A stretch of 64,000 bases of DNA from contig JAGXFL010000001.1 in NCBI GenBank assembly GCA_024637295.1, positions 190,215 through 254,214 of the forward strand, given 5' to 3'. A program made the position numbers and the translations under genes. The notes under the pieces are model-generated. The model was not told the origin of the DNA and made no database searches. It was given only the letters and a program-made list of their open reading frames with translations. Origin of the DNA: Sulfuricurvum sp. (GTDB lineage Bacteria; Campylobacterota; Campylobacteria; Campylobacterales; Sulfurimonadaceae). Positions 45,865-53,926 of the stretch are shown in pieces. Positions within the stretch are counted from its first letter, which is position 1. Each line of letters starts with the position of its first letter.

Positions 45865-46909
45865 GTTGTGTTTCCTTTAGTAATTCGCTGACGCGTTTTG
45901 CGCTTCCATGTTGTAGCAGTGCTCGTAGTTTCACTGCGTCACGAAAAAATTGTTCTTTATCCATTTTAAGATAGCTATTATACAGATTTTCAGCCGTAAC
46001 TTCATGTTGGATGAATTCAGGGTGCAAAGTTATACCATAAGCGTGAGAGAGTAAAAGATTGGCGAGTCCTGCGTATTGAAGTTTAATGAGAGCACGACCT
46101 ATTATATAATCGAGTTTCTTGGCAACATAGACAAGGACAAACGGGGTTTTGATGAGTGATGCTTCCAGTGTCGCCGTTCCGCTACAAATAAACGCAAAAT
46201 CTGAATTAGCCAGCGTGACATGTGCATCGTGAGTAACGGTAAAACCACTGATGTCTCCATACAGTTTATCTATTGTGGCATCATTAAAATGTGTAGGGAT
46301 GACGAGCATCGCTTCACACGTAAGACGTGAGCGAACGTTCCGGTAGACGTCCATGAGTTTTTTGATCTCACCGGGTCTGCTTCCCGGCATAAAGGTAATT
46401 ATACCTGTTGGCGTCAAATCGGTTTTTTCGACAGTAATCTCATCCAAAAGAGGGTGTCCAACATACTCTATAGGTGCCATTGGTGAATAGTAGGATGGCT
46501 CAAAAGGCAAAATCGAAGCGAGTTTTGTAATGGTCTTTTCCAAAACGGGAATCCGTTTTTTCTTCCATGCCCATGCTTGTGGAAGGATATAGTAAATGAT
46601 CTCTTTATTGGGATAGCGTTTGCGGATTGCTTTGGCCAAGGGAAGGTTAAAGCCCGAAGAATCGATAAGCAGTACTTTATCAACCTCGCTTGCGAGTTCA
46701 ACCATCTGATCTTTAAGACGAAAAAAGAAGGGGATCTTTTTGAAGACATCCACAAACCCCATGATGGCTGTTGAGCGTAAATCAACAATACTTTCACCCA
46801 AAGCAGCATCAAATATACCGCAAATATCTACATCCTCTCCTAGTTCTTTCATCAGGTATTTGAAGTGAACATTAGCAGAATGCTCAAGTGCCGAGACTAA
46901 TATTCTCAT
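45857..46909 (-). CDS. lpxB: lipid-A-disaccharide synthase
   Basis: 350 residues, slightly shorter than E. coli LpxB (382), as usual in Campylobacterota. The N-terminus MRILVSALEHSANVHFKYL replaces the common SGEASGD pattern, and ITFMPGSRPGEIKKLMDVY and FAFICSGTATLEA are the conserved glycosyltransferase B elements. It joins UDP-diacylglucosamine with lipid X. It overlaps the upstream cytochrome gene by 4 bases. Confidence 0.92.
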   Translation of the reverse strand: MRILVSALEHSANVHFKYLMKELGEDVDICGIFDAALGESIVDLRSTAIMGFVDVFKKIPFFFRLKDQMVELASEVDKVLLIDSSGFNLPLAKAIRKRYPNKEIIYYILPQAWAWKKKRIPVLEKTITKLASILPFEPSYYSPMAPIEYVGHPLLDEITVEKTDLTPTGIITFMPGSRPGEIKKLMDVYRNVRSRLTCEAMLVIPTHFNDATIDKLYGDISGFTVTHDAHVTLANSDFAFICSGTATLEASLIKTPFVLVYVAKKLDYIIGRALIKLQYAGLANLLLSHAYGITLHPEFIQHEVTAENLYNSYLKMDKEQFFRDAVKLRALLQHGSAKRVSELLKETQHA

Positions 46910-47265
46910 GATCCGCCATCTCCTTTGATACTGCGTTGTGTTGTTTGATGACTCTCATTTTCATGGTATTGCGAAAGAAATATGATCAGTTTTTGAATTT
47001 GCGCATCACTGAGCTCTTGAGCAAAGGGAATCATCATTTGTGATTGTTGATTATCGGCAATCTTTTTCCGATAACGCTGTAGTTTATAGTTTAGAAATGC
47101 TTGGGGTCTATAGGCCAAACCTGGATACTGTGCGAGCCCATTGGCATTGACTCCATGGCATCCGTTGCACCCTTTGGCAAAATATATCTTTTTTCCTTCA
47201 TCGTATGCGTGATCGGAAGCCATAAGCCCAATCACACATATCAAAAGCCAAACGACCACTCGCAC
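46906..47265 (-). CDS. monoheme cytochrome c
   Basis: The GTG at 47265 is the likely start: AAAGGGA lies a few bases upstream, and a signal peptide follows (VVVWLLICVIGLMAS). The 119-residue product has a heme site CNGCH in KGCNGCHGVNANG and an axial Met region QSQMMIPFAQELSDAQ, a class I cytochrome c. An upstream extension of the frame would run into the divergent gene and is rejected. A periplasmic electron carrier is likely. Confidence 0.82.
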   Translation of the reverse strand: MRVVVWLLICVIGLMASDHAYDEGKKIYFAKGCNGCHGVNANGLAQYPGLAYRPQAFLNYKLQRYRKKIADNQQSQMMIPFAQELSDAQIQKLIIFLSQYHENESHQTTQRSIKGDGGS

Positions 47266-47326
47266 ACTATCCCTTTTTAAACGTTCATAGATTACAATAA
47301 CATTATTATAGCTAAACGGGAGTCCT

Positions 47327-48544
47327 ATGCTTATTTGCAATGCCATAATTTGTGATATAGACGGAAATCGTCGCGAAGATGTGAAAATAGAAAACGGTAT
47401 TATCACGCAAATAGGGTCCAATCTTGTGGACGATGAATGTATCGATGCTACTGGATGCTATGTGATTCCGGGGTTGGTAGATACCAATGTACGCTTGAAA
47501 GATCTTCAGCTCAGTGGTAAAAATATTGAGTCACTATCGCGCGAAGCATTAAGCGGCGGGATTAGTAGCGTCGTATTGAGTGGTGAGATGGTTGGCCGCG
47601 TAGACAATGAAATCACTCTTGAATTTGTCCAAAAACATCAGTTGCATGCCAATGGAGCGCGAATTGAATGTGCGATCAGTGCGCTGAGCGAAGAAGGCAA
47701 CCTTAGTAATATTGCACTGCTTCTTAAAAAAGGGGGTAAAGCTCTCTATACCAAAACGATCAGTGATTACAATTTAATTATGCGCATGGCACAATATCTC
47801 AAAATGGCAGGAAAATCATTGTTCTATCAAGCGCAGGACAAGAGTCTTAGTGAGAGTGGTGTGATGTGTGATGGAGAAACAGCAACATCTTTGGGACTAC
47901 CCGGTATCCCTTCTATATCAGAAGTCGTCCATATCGCTTCGATGATTGAAATAGCACGAGAATTCGGAATTAAGATTATTTTCAAAAGTGTCACTGAACC
48001 TCGAACAATCGAGTTAATAGCTCAAGCACGACAAGAAGGCGTAGATGTGGAGTGTGAAGTTGCAATACACCATCTATTACGCAGTGATGAAGCTTGCAGA
48101 GGCTATGACACGGATGCTAAAATCAATCCCCCTTTGGTCAGTGAATCAAAACGAATGAAGTTGATCGGCGCTTTAAAAAACGGAAATATTCACGCATTAA
48201 GTGCATTGCATCAGCCCAATTCGGATGTTTATAAAGACATTACATTTTACGATGCCAGTTATGGTACAACATCCATAGGGGAATATTTGCCGTTGTGTTA
48301 TACGCATTTGGTACAAAGTGGTTTGATTGATATGTCGACACTTGTCCGTTTGGCATCGTATGTACCTGCATTACAAGCAGGAATTGAGGTTCCAAAGATT
48401 GCTGTAGGTGAAAAAGCCAACATTGTCTTGTTTAATCCAAATGAATCATTGAGTGTGGGACACCATCACTCACTTTATAAAAATGAGACTTTGACCGGCC
48501 GTGTAGTAATAGCTGTTATAGGAGATGAAATCACTCGCTTTTAG
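47327..48544 (+). CDS. dihydroorotase homologue without metal ligands (PyrC'-like)
   Basis: 405 residues with the overall amidohydrolase layout (short N-terminal beta strands, VIPGLVDTNVRL, EVAIHHLLRSDEA, C-terminal IAVGEKANIVLFNP). The HxH metal motif, normally in GLVDxHVHLRDPG, reads VDTNVRLKD here, the middle histidine region reads YQAQDKS, and the catalytic Asp region reads ALHQPN. It is therefore probably inactive, like the non-catalytic PyrC' proteins that scaffold aspartate carbamoyltransferase in some bacteria. Confidence 0.82.
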   Translation: MLICNAIICDIDGNRREDVKIENGIITQIGSNLVDDECIDATGCYVIPGLVDTNVRLKDLQLSGKNIESLSREALSGGISSVVLSGEMVGRVDNEITLEFVQKHQLHANGARIECAISALSEEGNLSNIALLLKKGGKALYTKTISDYNLIMRMAQYLKMAGKSLFYQAQDKSLSESGVMCDGETATSLGLPGIPSISEVVHIASMIEIAREFGIKIIFKSVTEPRTIELIAQARQEGVDVECEVAIHHLLRSDEACRGYDTDAKINPPLVSESKRMKLIGALKNGNIHALSALHQPNSDVYKDITFYDASYGTTSIGEYLPLCYTHLVQSGLIDMSTLVRLASYVPALQAGIEVPKIAVGEKANIVLFNPNESLSVGHHHSLYKNETLTGRVVIAVIGDEITRF

Positions 48545-48846
48545 AGTGATTTGGCATTTCGAAATTCGGCGATCTCCGCCTCGACCATCTCATCGATCAT
48601 TATGGTATAAAGTTTTGTCAGAAGATTGGGTGAGACACCCAGTTCCATGGCATGGGTACGAATACTGTCCATTATCGTTTCCATTCTCTCTTTTCCTTTG
48701 ATCTCTTCTACAGACTCTTTGAATTGTGCTGCTTGTTTGACATAGGCGTTGCGTGCGGCAATAAGTTCTACAATCTGATGATCAAGTTCATCAATATAAT
48801 GGCGTACTTCTTGAAGTGATGAACACGCTTCTATTTTCATGTGCAC
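48541..48846 (-). CDS. chorismate mutase (AroQ type)
   Basis: 101 residues, all-helical. RHYIDELDHQIVELIAARNAYVKQAAQFK is the typical AroQ helix 1 with the Arg/Lys active-site residues, followed by a charged loop (EIKGKERME) and two more helices. It converts chorismate to prephenate. There is no attached prephenate dehydratase, so it is monofunctional. It overlaps the stop of the convergent dihydroorotase homologue by 4 bases. Confidence 0.85.
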   Translation of the reverse strand: MHMKIEACSSLQEVRHYIDELDHQIVELIAARNAYVKQAAQFKESVEEIKGKERMETIMDSIRTHAMELGVSPNLLTKLYTIMIDEMVEAEIAEFRNAKSL

Positions 48847-48999
48847 TAATTCCTTATTTACGGGATGATATGTGTTAATGATAACACAAAGTGTATTTTT
48901 TACCGATAAGTAGTTATTTTATTTTAATTTGGGATTTTTTTATTTTTTGTTACTAATGTGATAAATAGCACCATGTTAGGGGTATGAAGAAAAATATTA

Positions 49000-49020
49000 T
49001 GTGATATTTGTGTGATATTT
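49000..49020 (+). promoter_or_regulatory. tandem direct repeat upstream of the FccB operon
   Basis: TGTGATATTT at 49000-49009 is repeated exactly at 49011-49020, a spacing of 11 bases or one helical turn, with a weaker third match (TATGATTTAT) at 49021. Tandem sites in this phase are typical of response-regulator binding. They lie about 115 bases before the fccB start in an AT-rich 289-base gap. TATAAG near 49040 may be the -10. Confidence 0.5.
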
Positions 49021-49135
49021 TATGATTTATTATAGATAGTATAAGATAACACTCTTTAATATTTAAAAATAATTAAGCCTATGACTGTTAGGATACACGT
49101 CTAAGCAAAATCTTATAAATGAAAAGGGGATTACG

Positions 49136-50497
49136 ATGGGACTATCAAGAAGAGATGCGATGAAATTCACTGGATTAGCTGCAATTACAGCTGCCGCAAG
49201 TGGTTACGCAAAAGGTGACAAGGCTGCTACTAAGTCAACAGCAAAAGGTGTAATTTTAGCACCAGCACCTATTCCGGCTGCAAAAGGACAACGTGTTGTT
49301 ATTGTAGGGGCAGGACCCTCTGGTTTGACTATTGCAAAATACATCAAAAAAGGAAATCCTAAAGTAGATGTAGTTTTGTTGGACAAACGTTCAGTCTTCA
49401 TGTCTGGTTTTTTAAGTAACTTGGTAGCTACCGGAGTACTTCCATTAGAATTTATTACGCATGACTTTCTAGAAGGTGCACGTAATGGAAACTATAATTT
49501 TTTACAAGCAACGGTACATGATATTGACCGTAAATCCAAAACGGTATTTACCAATGAAGGTATTGTCAAATATGATGTCCTTGTATTAGCTCCTGGTATC
49601 GATTATGATTATTCACATTGGACAAAAGGTGATATTGAGCTTGAGACAGTACTTCGTACAAAATTTCCTGCGGCATTTATTGCAGGTAGTGAGACATTGA
49701 CACTTAAATCGAAAATCGAAAACTTTGAGGGTGGAAATTTTGTAGTAACGGTTCCTGGCGGTAACTATCGTTGTCTGCCTGGACCATATGAGCGTAGTTG
49801 TCTTATCGCGGATTATTTTAAGAAAAATAAGATTAACGGTAAAGTAATCATTTTGGATGAAAATGCGGATATTACGATCAAAGCGGCTGGTTTCCACTCT
49901 GCATTTGATCAAATGTACAAAGATTATATTACCTACATTCCAAGTGCAACGATTGATACTATTGATCCATATAAACAAAAGATCACTACTGAGTTTGGTC
50001 AGGTGATTGAGTTTGCAGATGCGGCTCTTTATCCTCGTGTTCGCGGTAATAAACTGCTGGAGATTGCCGGTGTTGCAAAAGACAGTCCATCTAATAAAGC
50101 TGAAGCGAACATTGATCCGTTTACGTATCAAGTTATCGGGGATAAAAATGTCTTCTGTGCAGGTGATGTGCGTCCTATGGGCTTTAGTAAATCAGGTAAT
50201 ACTGCAAATACTGAAGGTAAAATTGTTGCAGCAAACATTGTCAAATATTTGGGTGGACAGGAACTTAGCCGTAAAACATGGAGCTCTCCATTGACGGTAT
50301 GTTTCTCGGCAGTCAGCGCTAATCCTGATCTTCGTGCTATTTCAGTACATGCAGAGTATGCGTATAATGACGCTAACAAAGCATTTGCTTTTGCCAATGC
50401 AGGTATGAATGAAAAATGGGATGGAACTGAAGGTCTTGATGGCGGAAAAGGTCTAAAAGAATGGGGTAAAGGTCTTTACCGCGATCTATTTAATTAA
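49136..50497 (+). CDS. fccB: sulfide dehydrogenase flavoprotein, FccB-like (FCSD)
   Basis: 453 residues. The N-terminus carries a Tat signal (SRRDAMKFTG), so the folded flavoprotein goes to the periplasm. FAD motif VVIVGAGPSGLTIAKY at about residue 53, the FCSD redox-cysteine segment YRCLPGPYERSC, and a C-terminal FCSD domain with LTVCFSAVSA (second Cys). FCSD oxidises sulfide and passes electrons to a cytochrome c. Here a Rieske protein and a small cytochrome follow instead of a diheme FccA. Confidence 0.9.
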   Translation: MGLSRRDAMKFTGLAAITAAASGYAKGDKAATKSTAKGVILAPAPIPAAKGQRVVIVGAGPSGLTIAKYIKKGNPKVDVVLLDKRSVFMSGFLSNLVATGVLPLEFITHDFLEGARNGNYNFLQATVHDIDRKSKTVFTNEGIVKYDVLVLAPGIDYDYSHWTKGDIELETVLRTKFPAAFIAGSETLTLKSKIENFEGGNFVVTVPGGNYRCLPGPYERSCLIADYFKKNKINGKVIILDENADITIKAAGFHSAFDQMYKDYITYIPSATIDTIDPYKQKITTEFGQVIEFADAALYPRVRGNKLLEIAGVAKDSPSNKAEANIDPFTYQVIGDKNVFCAGDVRPMGFSKSGNTANTEGKIVAANIVKYLGGQELSRKTWSSPLTVCFSAVSANPDLRAISVHAEYAYNDANKAFAFANAGMNEKWDGTEGLDGGKGLKEWGKGLYRDLFN

Positions 50498-50505
50498 TGA
50501 TTACA

Positions 50506-50531
50506 TGTACGGTGCCAAGGGGCATCGTGCA
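50506..50531 (+). promoter_or_regulatory. stable hairpin between fccB and the Rieske gene
   Basis: TGTACGGTGCC (50506-50516) pairs with GGCATCGTGCA (50521-50531) over 11 pairs including two G-T, with an AAGG loop. It begins 8 bases after the fccB stop and lacks a T-run, so it is likely an mRNA-stability or partial-termination element that sets different expression of the two genes. Confidence 0.6.
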
Positions 50532-50616
50532 AGATATATTCGAAAAATTGTGATATTTTTGGTATATGTCTTGGATATTATTTTAAGAAAAAAAATAATG
50601 AAAGCGAGGAGAGAAA

Positions 50617-51345
50617 GTGGAAAGACGAAATTTTTTAAAAATCATGGCTGCCGGTGCGACAGTTATAGCTGTCAATCCTTCATTGATACGTGGGAACTTG
50701 TATGCGGCTGACGGGCGCCTATATGCTGCGTATGAAAAAGCGCAGTTGGTTGATGCGGTCGGTAATCCGATAAAGGCATCGGCATTGGATACTGAGATGA
50801 CCTATATCTTCAATTACCCGTATGCATCTACACCGTGCATGATTATCAACCTTCCTGAACCGACCCAACAGGAAGTACAACTAAAATCTGATAGTGGCGA
50901 AGAATATGTGTGGAAAAGCGGAGTAGGTAAAAATCGAACTATTGTGGCTTATTCTGCTATTTGTCCACATCAACTCACTCATCCGACGCCAAATGATAAT
51001 TTTATTCAATATGTCCCTAAATCAAAACCGACTATGGCGTATGACAACAGCGGTGTTATCGTTTGTTCCTCTCATCTTTCGGCATACGATGCCAAGGCTG
51101 GTGCAAAAAATCTTCGTGGTGCAGCTACACAGCCATTAGCCGCTGTTGTGTTGGATGTTGCCGCAGACGATACGATTTGGGCAGTTGGAATCCTAGGACC
51201 TGATAAGTTTCAAGACTATTTCAAATCGTTTAAGCCTGAGCTCAAAGAGTTTTACGGTGGAATAGCGCAAGGCAAACAGTTAGTCTCTATTTCAGCGAAA
51301 ACAGTTAAATTAACCGAATATTCTAAAGATGTTATTCAATACTAA
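50617..51345 (+). CDS. Tat-exported Rieske [2Fe-2S] protein
   Basis: 242 residues, GTG start with GAGGAGA upstream. The Tat signal ERRNFLK leads into a hydrophobic stretch. The Rieske ligands are CPH and CSSH (in AICPHQLTHP and IVCSSHLSAYD), but the two extra cysteines that form a disulfide in bc1-type Rieske proteins are absent and the spacing between the boxes is long (about 31 residues). This suggests a distinct, likely lower-potential protein. It probably links the FCSD flavoprotein to the cytochrome encoded next. Confidence 0.85.
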   Translation: MERRNFLKIMAAGATVIAVNPSLIRGNLYAADGRLYAAYEKAQLVDAVGNPIKASALDTEMTYIFNYPYASTPCMIINLPEPTQQEVQLKSDSGEEYVWKSGVGKNRTIVAYSAICPHQLTHPTPNDNFIQYVPKSKPTMAYDNSGVIVCSSHLSAYDAKAGAKNLRGAATQPLAAVVLDVAADDTIWAVGILGPDKFQDYFKSFKPELKEFYGGIAQGKQLVSISAKTVKLTEYSKDVIQY

Positions 51346-51354
51346 GGGGCAACT

Positions 51355-51765
51355 ATGAAAAAAATATTGACAGCGATTGCTCTAGTGTCTTTACTAGCAG
51401 GATCACTTAATGCAGCAGACAATGAGCATCGTACAATGCTTATGAAAGATATGCGTACCATGTTGGATGCAATGGAACAGATTCAACGTGGCGGTTTTTA
51501 CAGTTCATCCGATGAAATGAAAATCGGGGTTAAAAAGTTACAAGGGACATTGAAAACGTTAGAGAGTGATGAAATCAAATGGATCTTGCCAAAAGATCAA
51601 GTCTATGCATATAAATTTGCCCAAAAAACAGCGAGTATGTTACGTTTATATTCGAATGATATGATCACATCGATTGATGCTGGACGTATGGATGATGCAT
51701 TGGAAGATTATAGCCAGCTACTAAAGCAATGCAGCTCGTGTCACATCCGTATTCGTAATTGGTGA
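51355..51765 (+). CDS. small c-type cytochrome with C-terminal heme
   Basis: 136 residues with a signal peptide (MKKILTAIALVSLLAGSLNA). The only heme motif, CSSCH, is at the extreme C-terminus (KQCSSCHIRIRNW), the position found in cytochrome c'-like four-helix proteins. The rest is helical. It lies 9 bases after the Rieske gene and is the likely electron acceptor of the FccB-Rieske pair. Confidence 0.8.
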   Translation: MKKILTAIALVSLLAGSLNAADNEHRTMLMKDMRTMLDAMEQIQRGGFYSSSDEMKIGVKKLQGTLKTLESDEIKWILPKDQVYAYKFAQKTASMLRLYSNDMITSIDAGRMDDALEDYSQLLKQCSSCHIRIRNW

Positions 51766-53268
51766 TTAGGCTCTTTTTGCTTGTCGCTTAGGAGTCACTT
51801 GTTTCTCGATGCTTTTTGGTCCCTCTTTGGAGACATCATGTGTCAAGAAATAAGGAATCCGTCTTCCAGGGGTTGTCTCAATATCTTCAATCAGTCTATT
51901 TTGTATGACTTCAAGTGGTGTATTGGGTAATAAATAGTCGTACATCAACGATATTTGACGATCAAGCGATATTTTCCATGTTGATAAAGTTTGTGTAAAT
52001 ATCCATTCACTAAATGCATAAAATCCGTTAAATACTTTTCCATCCTGCCATAATAATCGAACACTTTTATCAAAATTTCCGCTGTTATAGTAAAGATCCC
52101 AAAAACGGGCAAACCGTTTCATCTTTTGGATCTGTGTAAAACTAAGAAGATTGTTTTGCAAAATATCATAGGGCGGAATATCACTATAGATCATACCGTG
52201 TTCTTTGTCATGGCGTGATAGAGTAGTCCCTGATAGATTTTTGAGTATTCCGATTTGTATCTCGCTGTGGGTAAGGGAACAGAGCTGATCGAGATTACGT
52301 CCGAATCCTTCGAGCGTTTCTGCTGGAAGTCCAACGATTAGATCAAGGTGCATATGGGCTTTGGTCTCATTCTCTAAGAAGCGCAGGTTCTCATAAATCT
52401 TTTCAAGTCGTAAAGGACGATTGATCCCCTTTGCAATCACGGGATCAAGGGTTTGAATACCGATTTCAAGCTGCAATGATCCTGGAGGGAATAATGCGAT
52501 TTTTGATTTAAGTACATCGGGAAAATGATCTGGAATTACTTCAAAATGGGCAAAATAAGGCGGCTCTTTGGAGAGAAAAAAGTCCAATATACGGTTAGCA
52601 AATGTCATATTGAGATTAAATGTCCGATCGATGAACTTGAAACTACGCGCTCCACGTTTCCATAGTACTTCAAACTCTTCTAACAGCTCATCAAGTGGGA
52701 AATTGCGTACCTTTTCATCGATAGAAGAGAGGCAAAACTCACACTCAAAGGGGCATCCGCGTGATGCTTCCACATAGATGGTGCGGTGTTGTATGTCTTC
52801 ATCGTTGTAGGCTGTGTAGGGTAATGCAATAGCTTTTAAATCAGGCATGGGCGCACGTATGAAACGCTCTGTTGGTATGACACCGTCCAATACATTTTTG
52901 CACAGTTCATAAAAGGCGATTTCCCCTTCACCGCTAACAATGTAGTCGGCATTGTCAAAATTGACACGGTGAGGCATGTATCCAGCTTCCGGTCCACCTA
53001 GGACGATTATTGTTTCAGGAGCTACTTTTTTGACTATTTCGATGAGTTGAGCCGTTTCGGAAGCATTCCATATATAGACACTGATCCCAATGATTTTTGG
53101 GTTATGTTCGAGAATCACTTCGGCAATGCTTTGTATCTGCTCATTGATGGTAAACTCAACGATCTGCGTATCGTTTTGGAGTTCTTTCATATTGGCATAG
53201 AGGTATCGTAGACCTAATGCAGTATGCGCAAAGCGTGCATTAAGTGTTGTAAGTAAAATAGGGGTCAT
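51766..53268 (-). CDS. B12-binding radical SAM protein (DUF4080)
   Basis: 500 residues: an N-terminal cobalamin-binding-like domain (GISVYIWNASETAQLIEI, VLGGPEAGYMP), then a radical SAM domain with EASRGCPFECEFCLSS (CxxxCxxC cluster) at about residue 170, and a C-terminal DUF4080. Some relatives methylate or otherwise modify unactivated carbons; no substrate is known for DUF4080 members. It overlaps the ParA-like gene by 4 bases, and the C-terminus is very basic. Confidence 0.85.
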   Translation of the reverse strand: MTPILLTTLNARFAHTALGLRYLYANMKELQNDTQIVEFTINEQIQSIAEVILEHNPKIIGISVYIWNASETAQLIEIVKKVAPETIIVLGGPEAGYMPHRVNFDNADYIVSGEGEIAFYELCKNVLDGVIPTERFIRAPMPDLKAIALPYTAYNDEDIQHRTIYVEASRGCPFECEFCLSSIDEKVRNFPLDELLEEFEVLWKRGARSFKFIDRTFNLNMTFANRILDFFLSKEPPYFAHFEVIPDHFPDVLKSKIALFPPGSLQLEIGIQTLDPVIAKGINRPLRLEKIYENLRFLENETKAHMHLDLIVGLPAETLEGFGRNLDQLCSLTHSEIQIGILKNLSGTTLSRHDKEHGMIYSDIPPYDILQNNLLSFTQIQKMKRFARFWDLYYNSGNFDKSVRLLWQDGKVFNGFYAFSEWIFTQTLSTWKISLDRQISLMYDYLLPNTPLEVIQNRLIEDIETTPGRRIPYFLTHDVSKEGPKSIEKQVTPKRQAKRA

Positions 53269-53849
53269 TGATCAGAACTTTTAAAATACTGACCATCGGT
53301 CGTGAAGAGTTTGAGAATCTTATGATATTCGCTGTAGGCTTGTTTATAAAGGTGCTGTGTATGTTTGCTTGATTCGTATAACTCACTGGCACTCATACCG
53401 GTTTCAAGGGCATTTTTAAGTAGCTTAGTACGGCGTAGATAGGTAAATGCGAGATTTGGGAAGTGCTCATGTATTTTTTGGCGAATTACAGCAGCATCAT
53501 TTGGGTTGTCAATCATATTGGCAAAAACGAGCAGGGTTTTCTCTTTGTAATTTTTGATAAAGATCAAACTCTTCATAATAGAATTAAGATCATTGATTGT
53601 GGCAACAAGGATAATATCGGAAGCGCGTAATATCTCATCGGCATGTTGTGCGTCAAAGCCGCCAAAATCGTAGACAGTATCGGGATGTAGAGGGATCTTA
53701 TTGGGATAATAGCGGGCATTTTTATATTTGTTTAGTACCACGGACATATCATTGGTCGCATAGCGATATCCTAGGTCTTTTGCCAGAGAAAAAGCAAGAG
53801 AGGTCTTTCCGACTCCCCCTTTAGTCGATGCGATAGAGATAATAGCCAT
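53265..53849 (-). CDS. ParA/MinD-type ATPase
   Basis: 194 residues with the deviant Walker A STKGGVGKTSL at the N-terminus and the Walker B-like VYDFGGF. It lacks a DNA-binding N-terminus and has no ParB neighbour, so it is not a plasmid partition pair. It may position or load the adjacent radical SAM protein or another machine. The translation overlap with that gene suggests joint function, but the cargo is unknown. Confidence 0.82.
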   Translation of the reverse strand: MAIISIASTKGGVGKTSLAFSLAKDLGYRYATNDMSVVLNKYKNARYYPNKIPLHPDTVYDFGGFDAQHADEILRASDIILVATINDLNSIMKSLIFIKNYKEKTLLVFANMIDNPNDAAVIRQKIHEHFPNLAFTYLRRTKLLKNALETGMSASELYESSKHTQHLYKQAYSEYHKILKLFTTDGQYFKSSDQ

Positions 53850-53926
53850 TGTGTTCCATAATTATTGTTTTTGCAACTATAGCATAATAGGGTATACTCT
53901 AACTAAAATTAGCAAAGTGAATATTA

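Noticed and set aside
49613-50131. 172-residue antisense frame within fccB
   Set aside because: Antisense to a clear FCSD gene; Ile/Arg/Phe-rich shadow without features.
53265-53849. Plasmid partition ParA or chromosomal Soj
   Set aside because: No ParB gene, no parS-like repeats and no DNA-binding N-terminal domain nearby.
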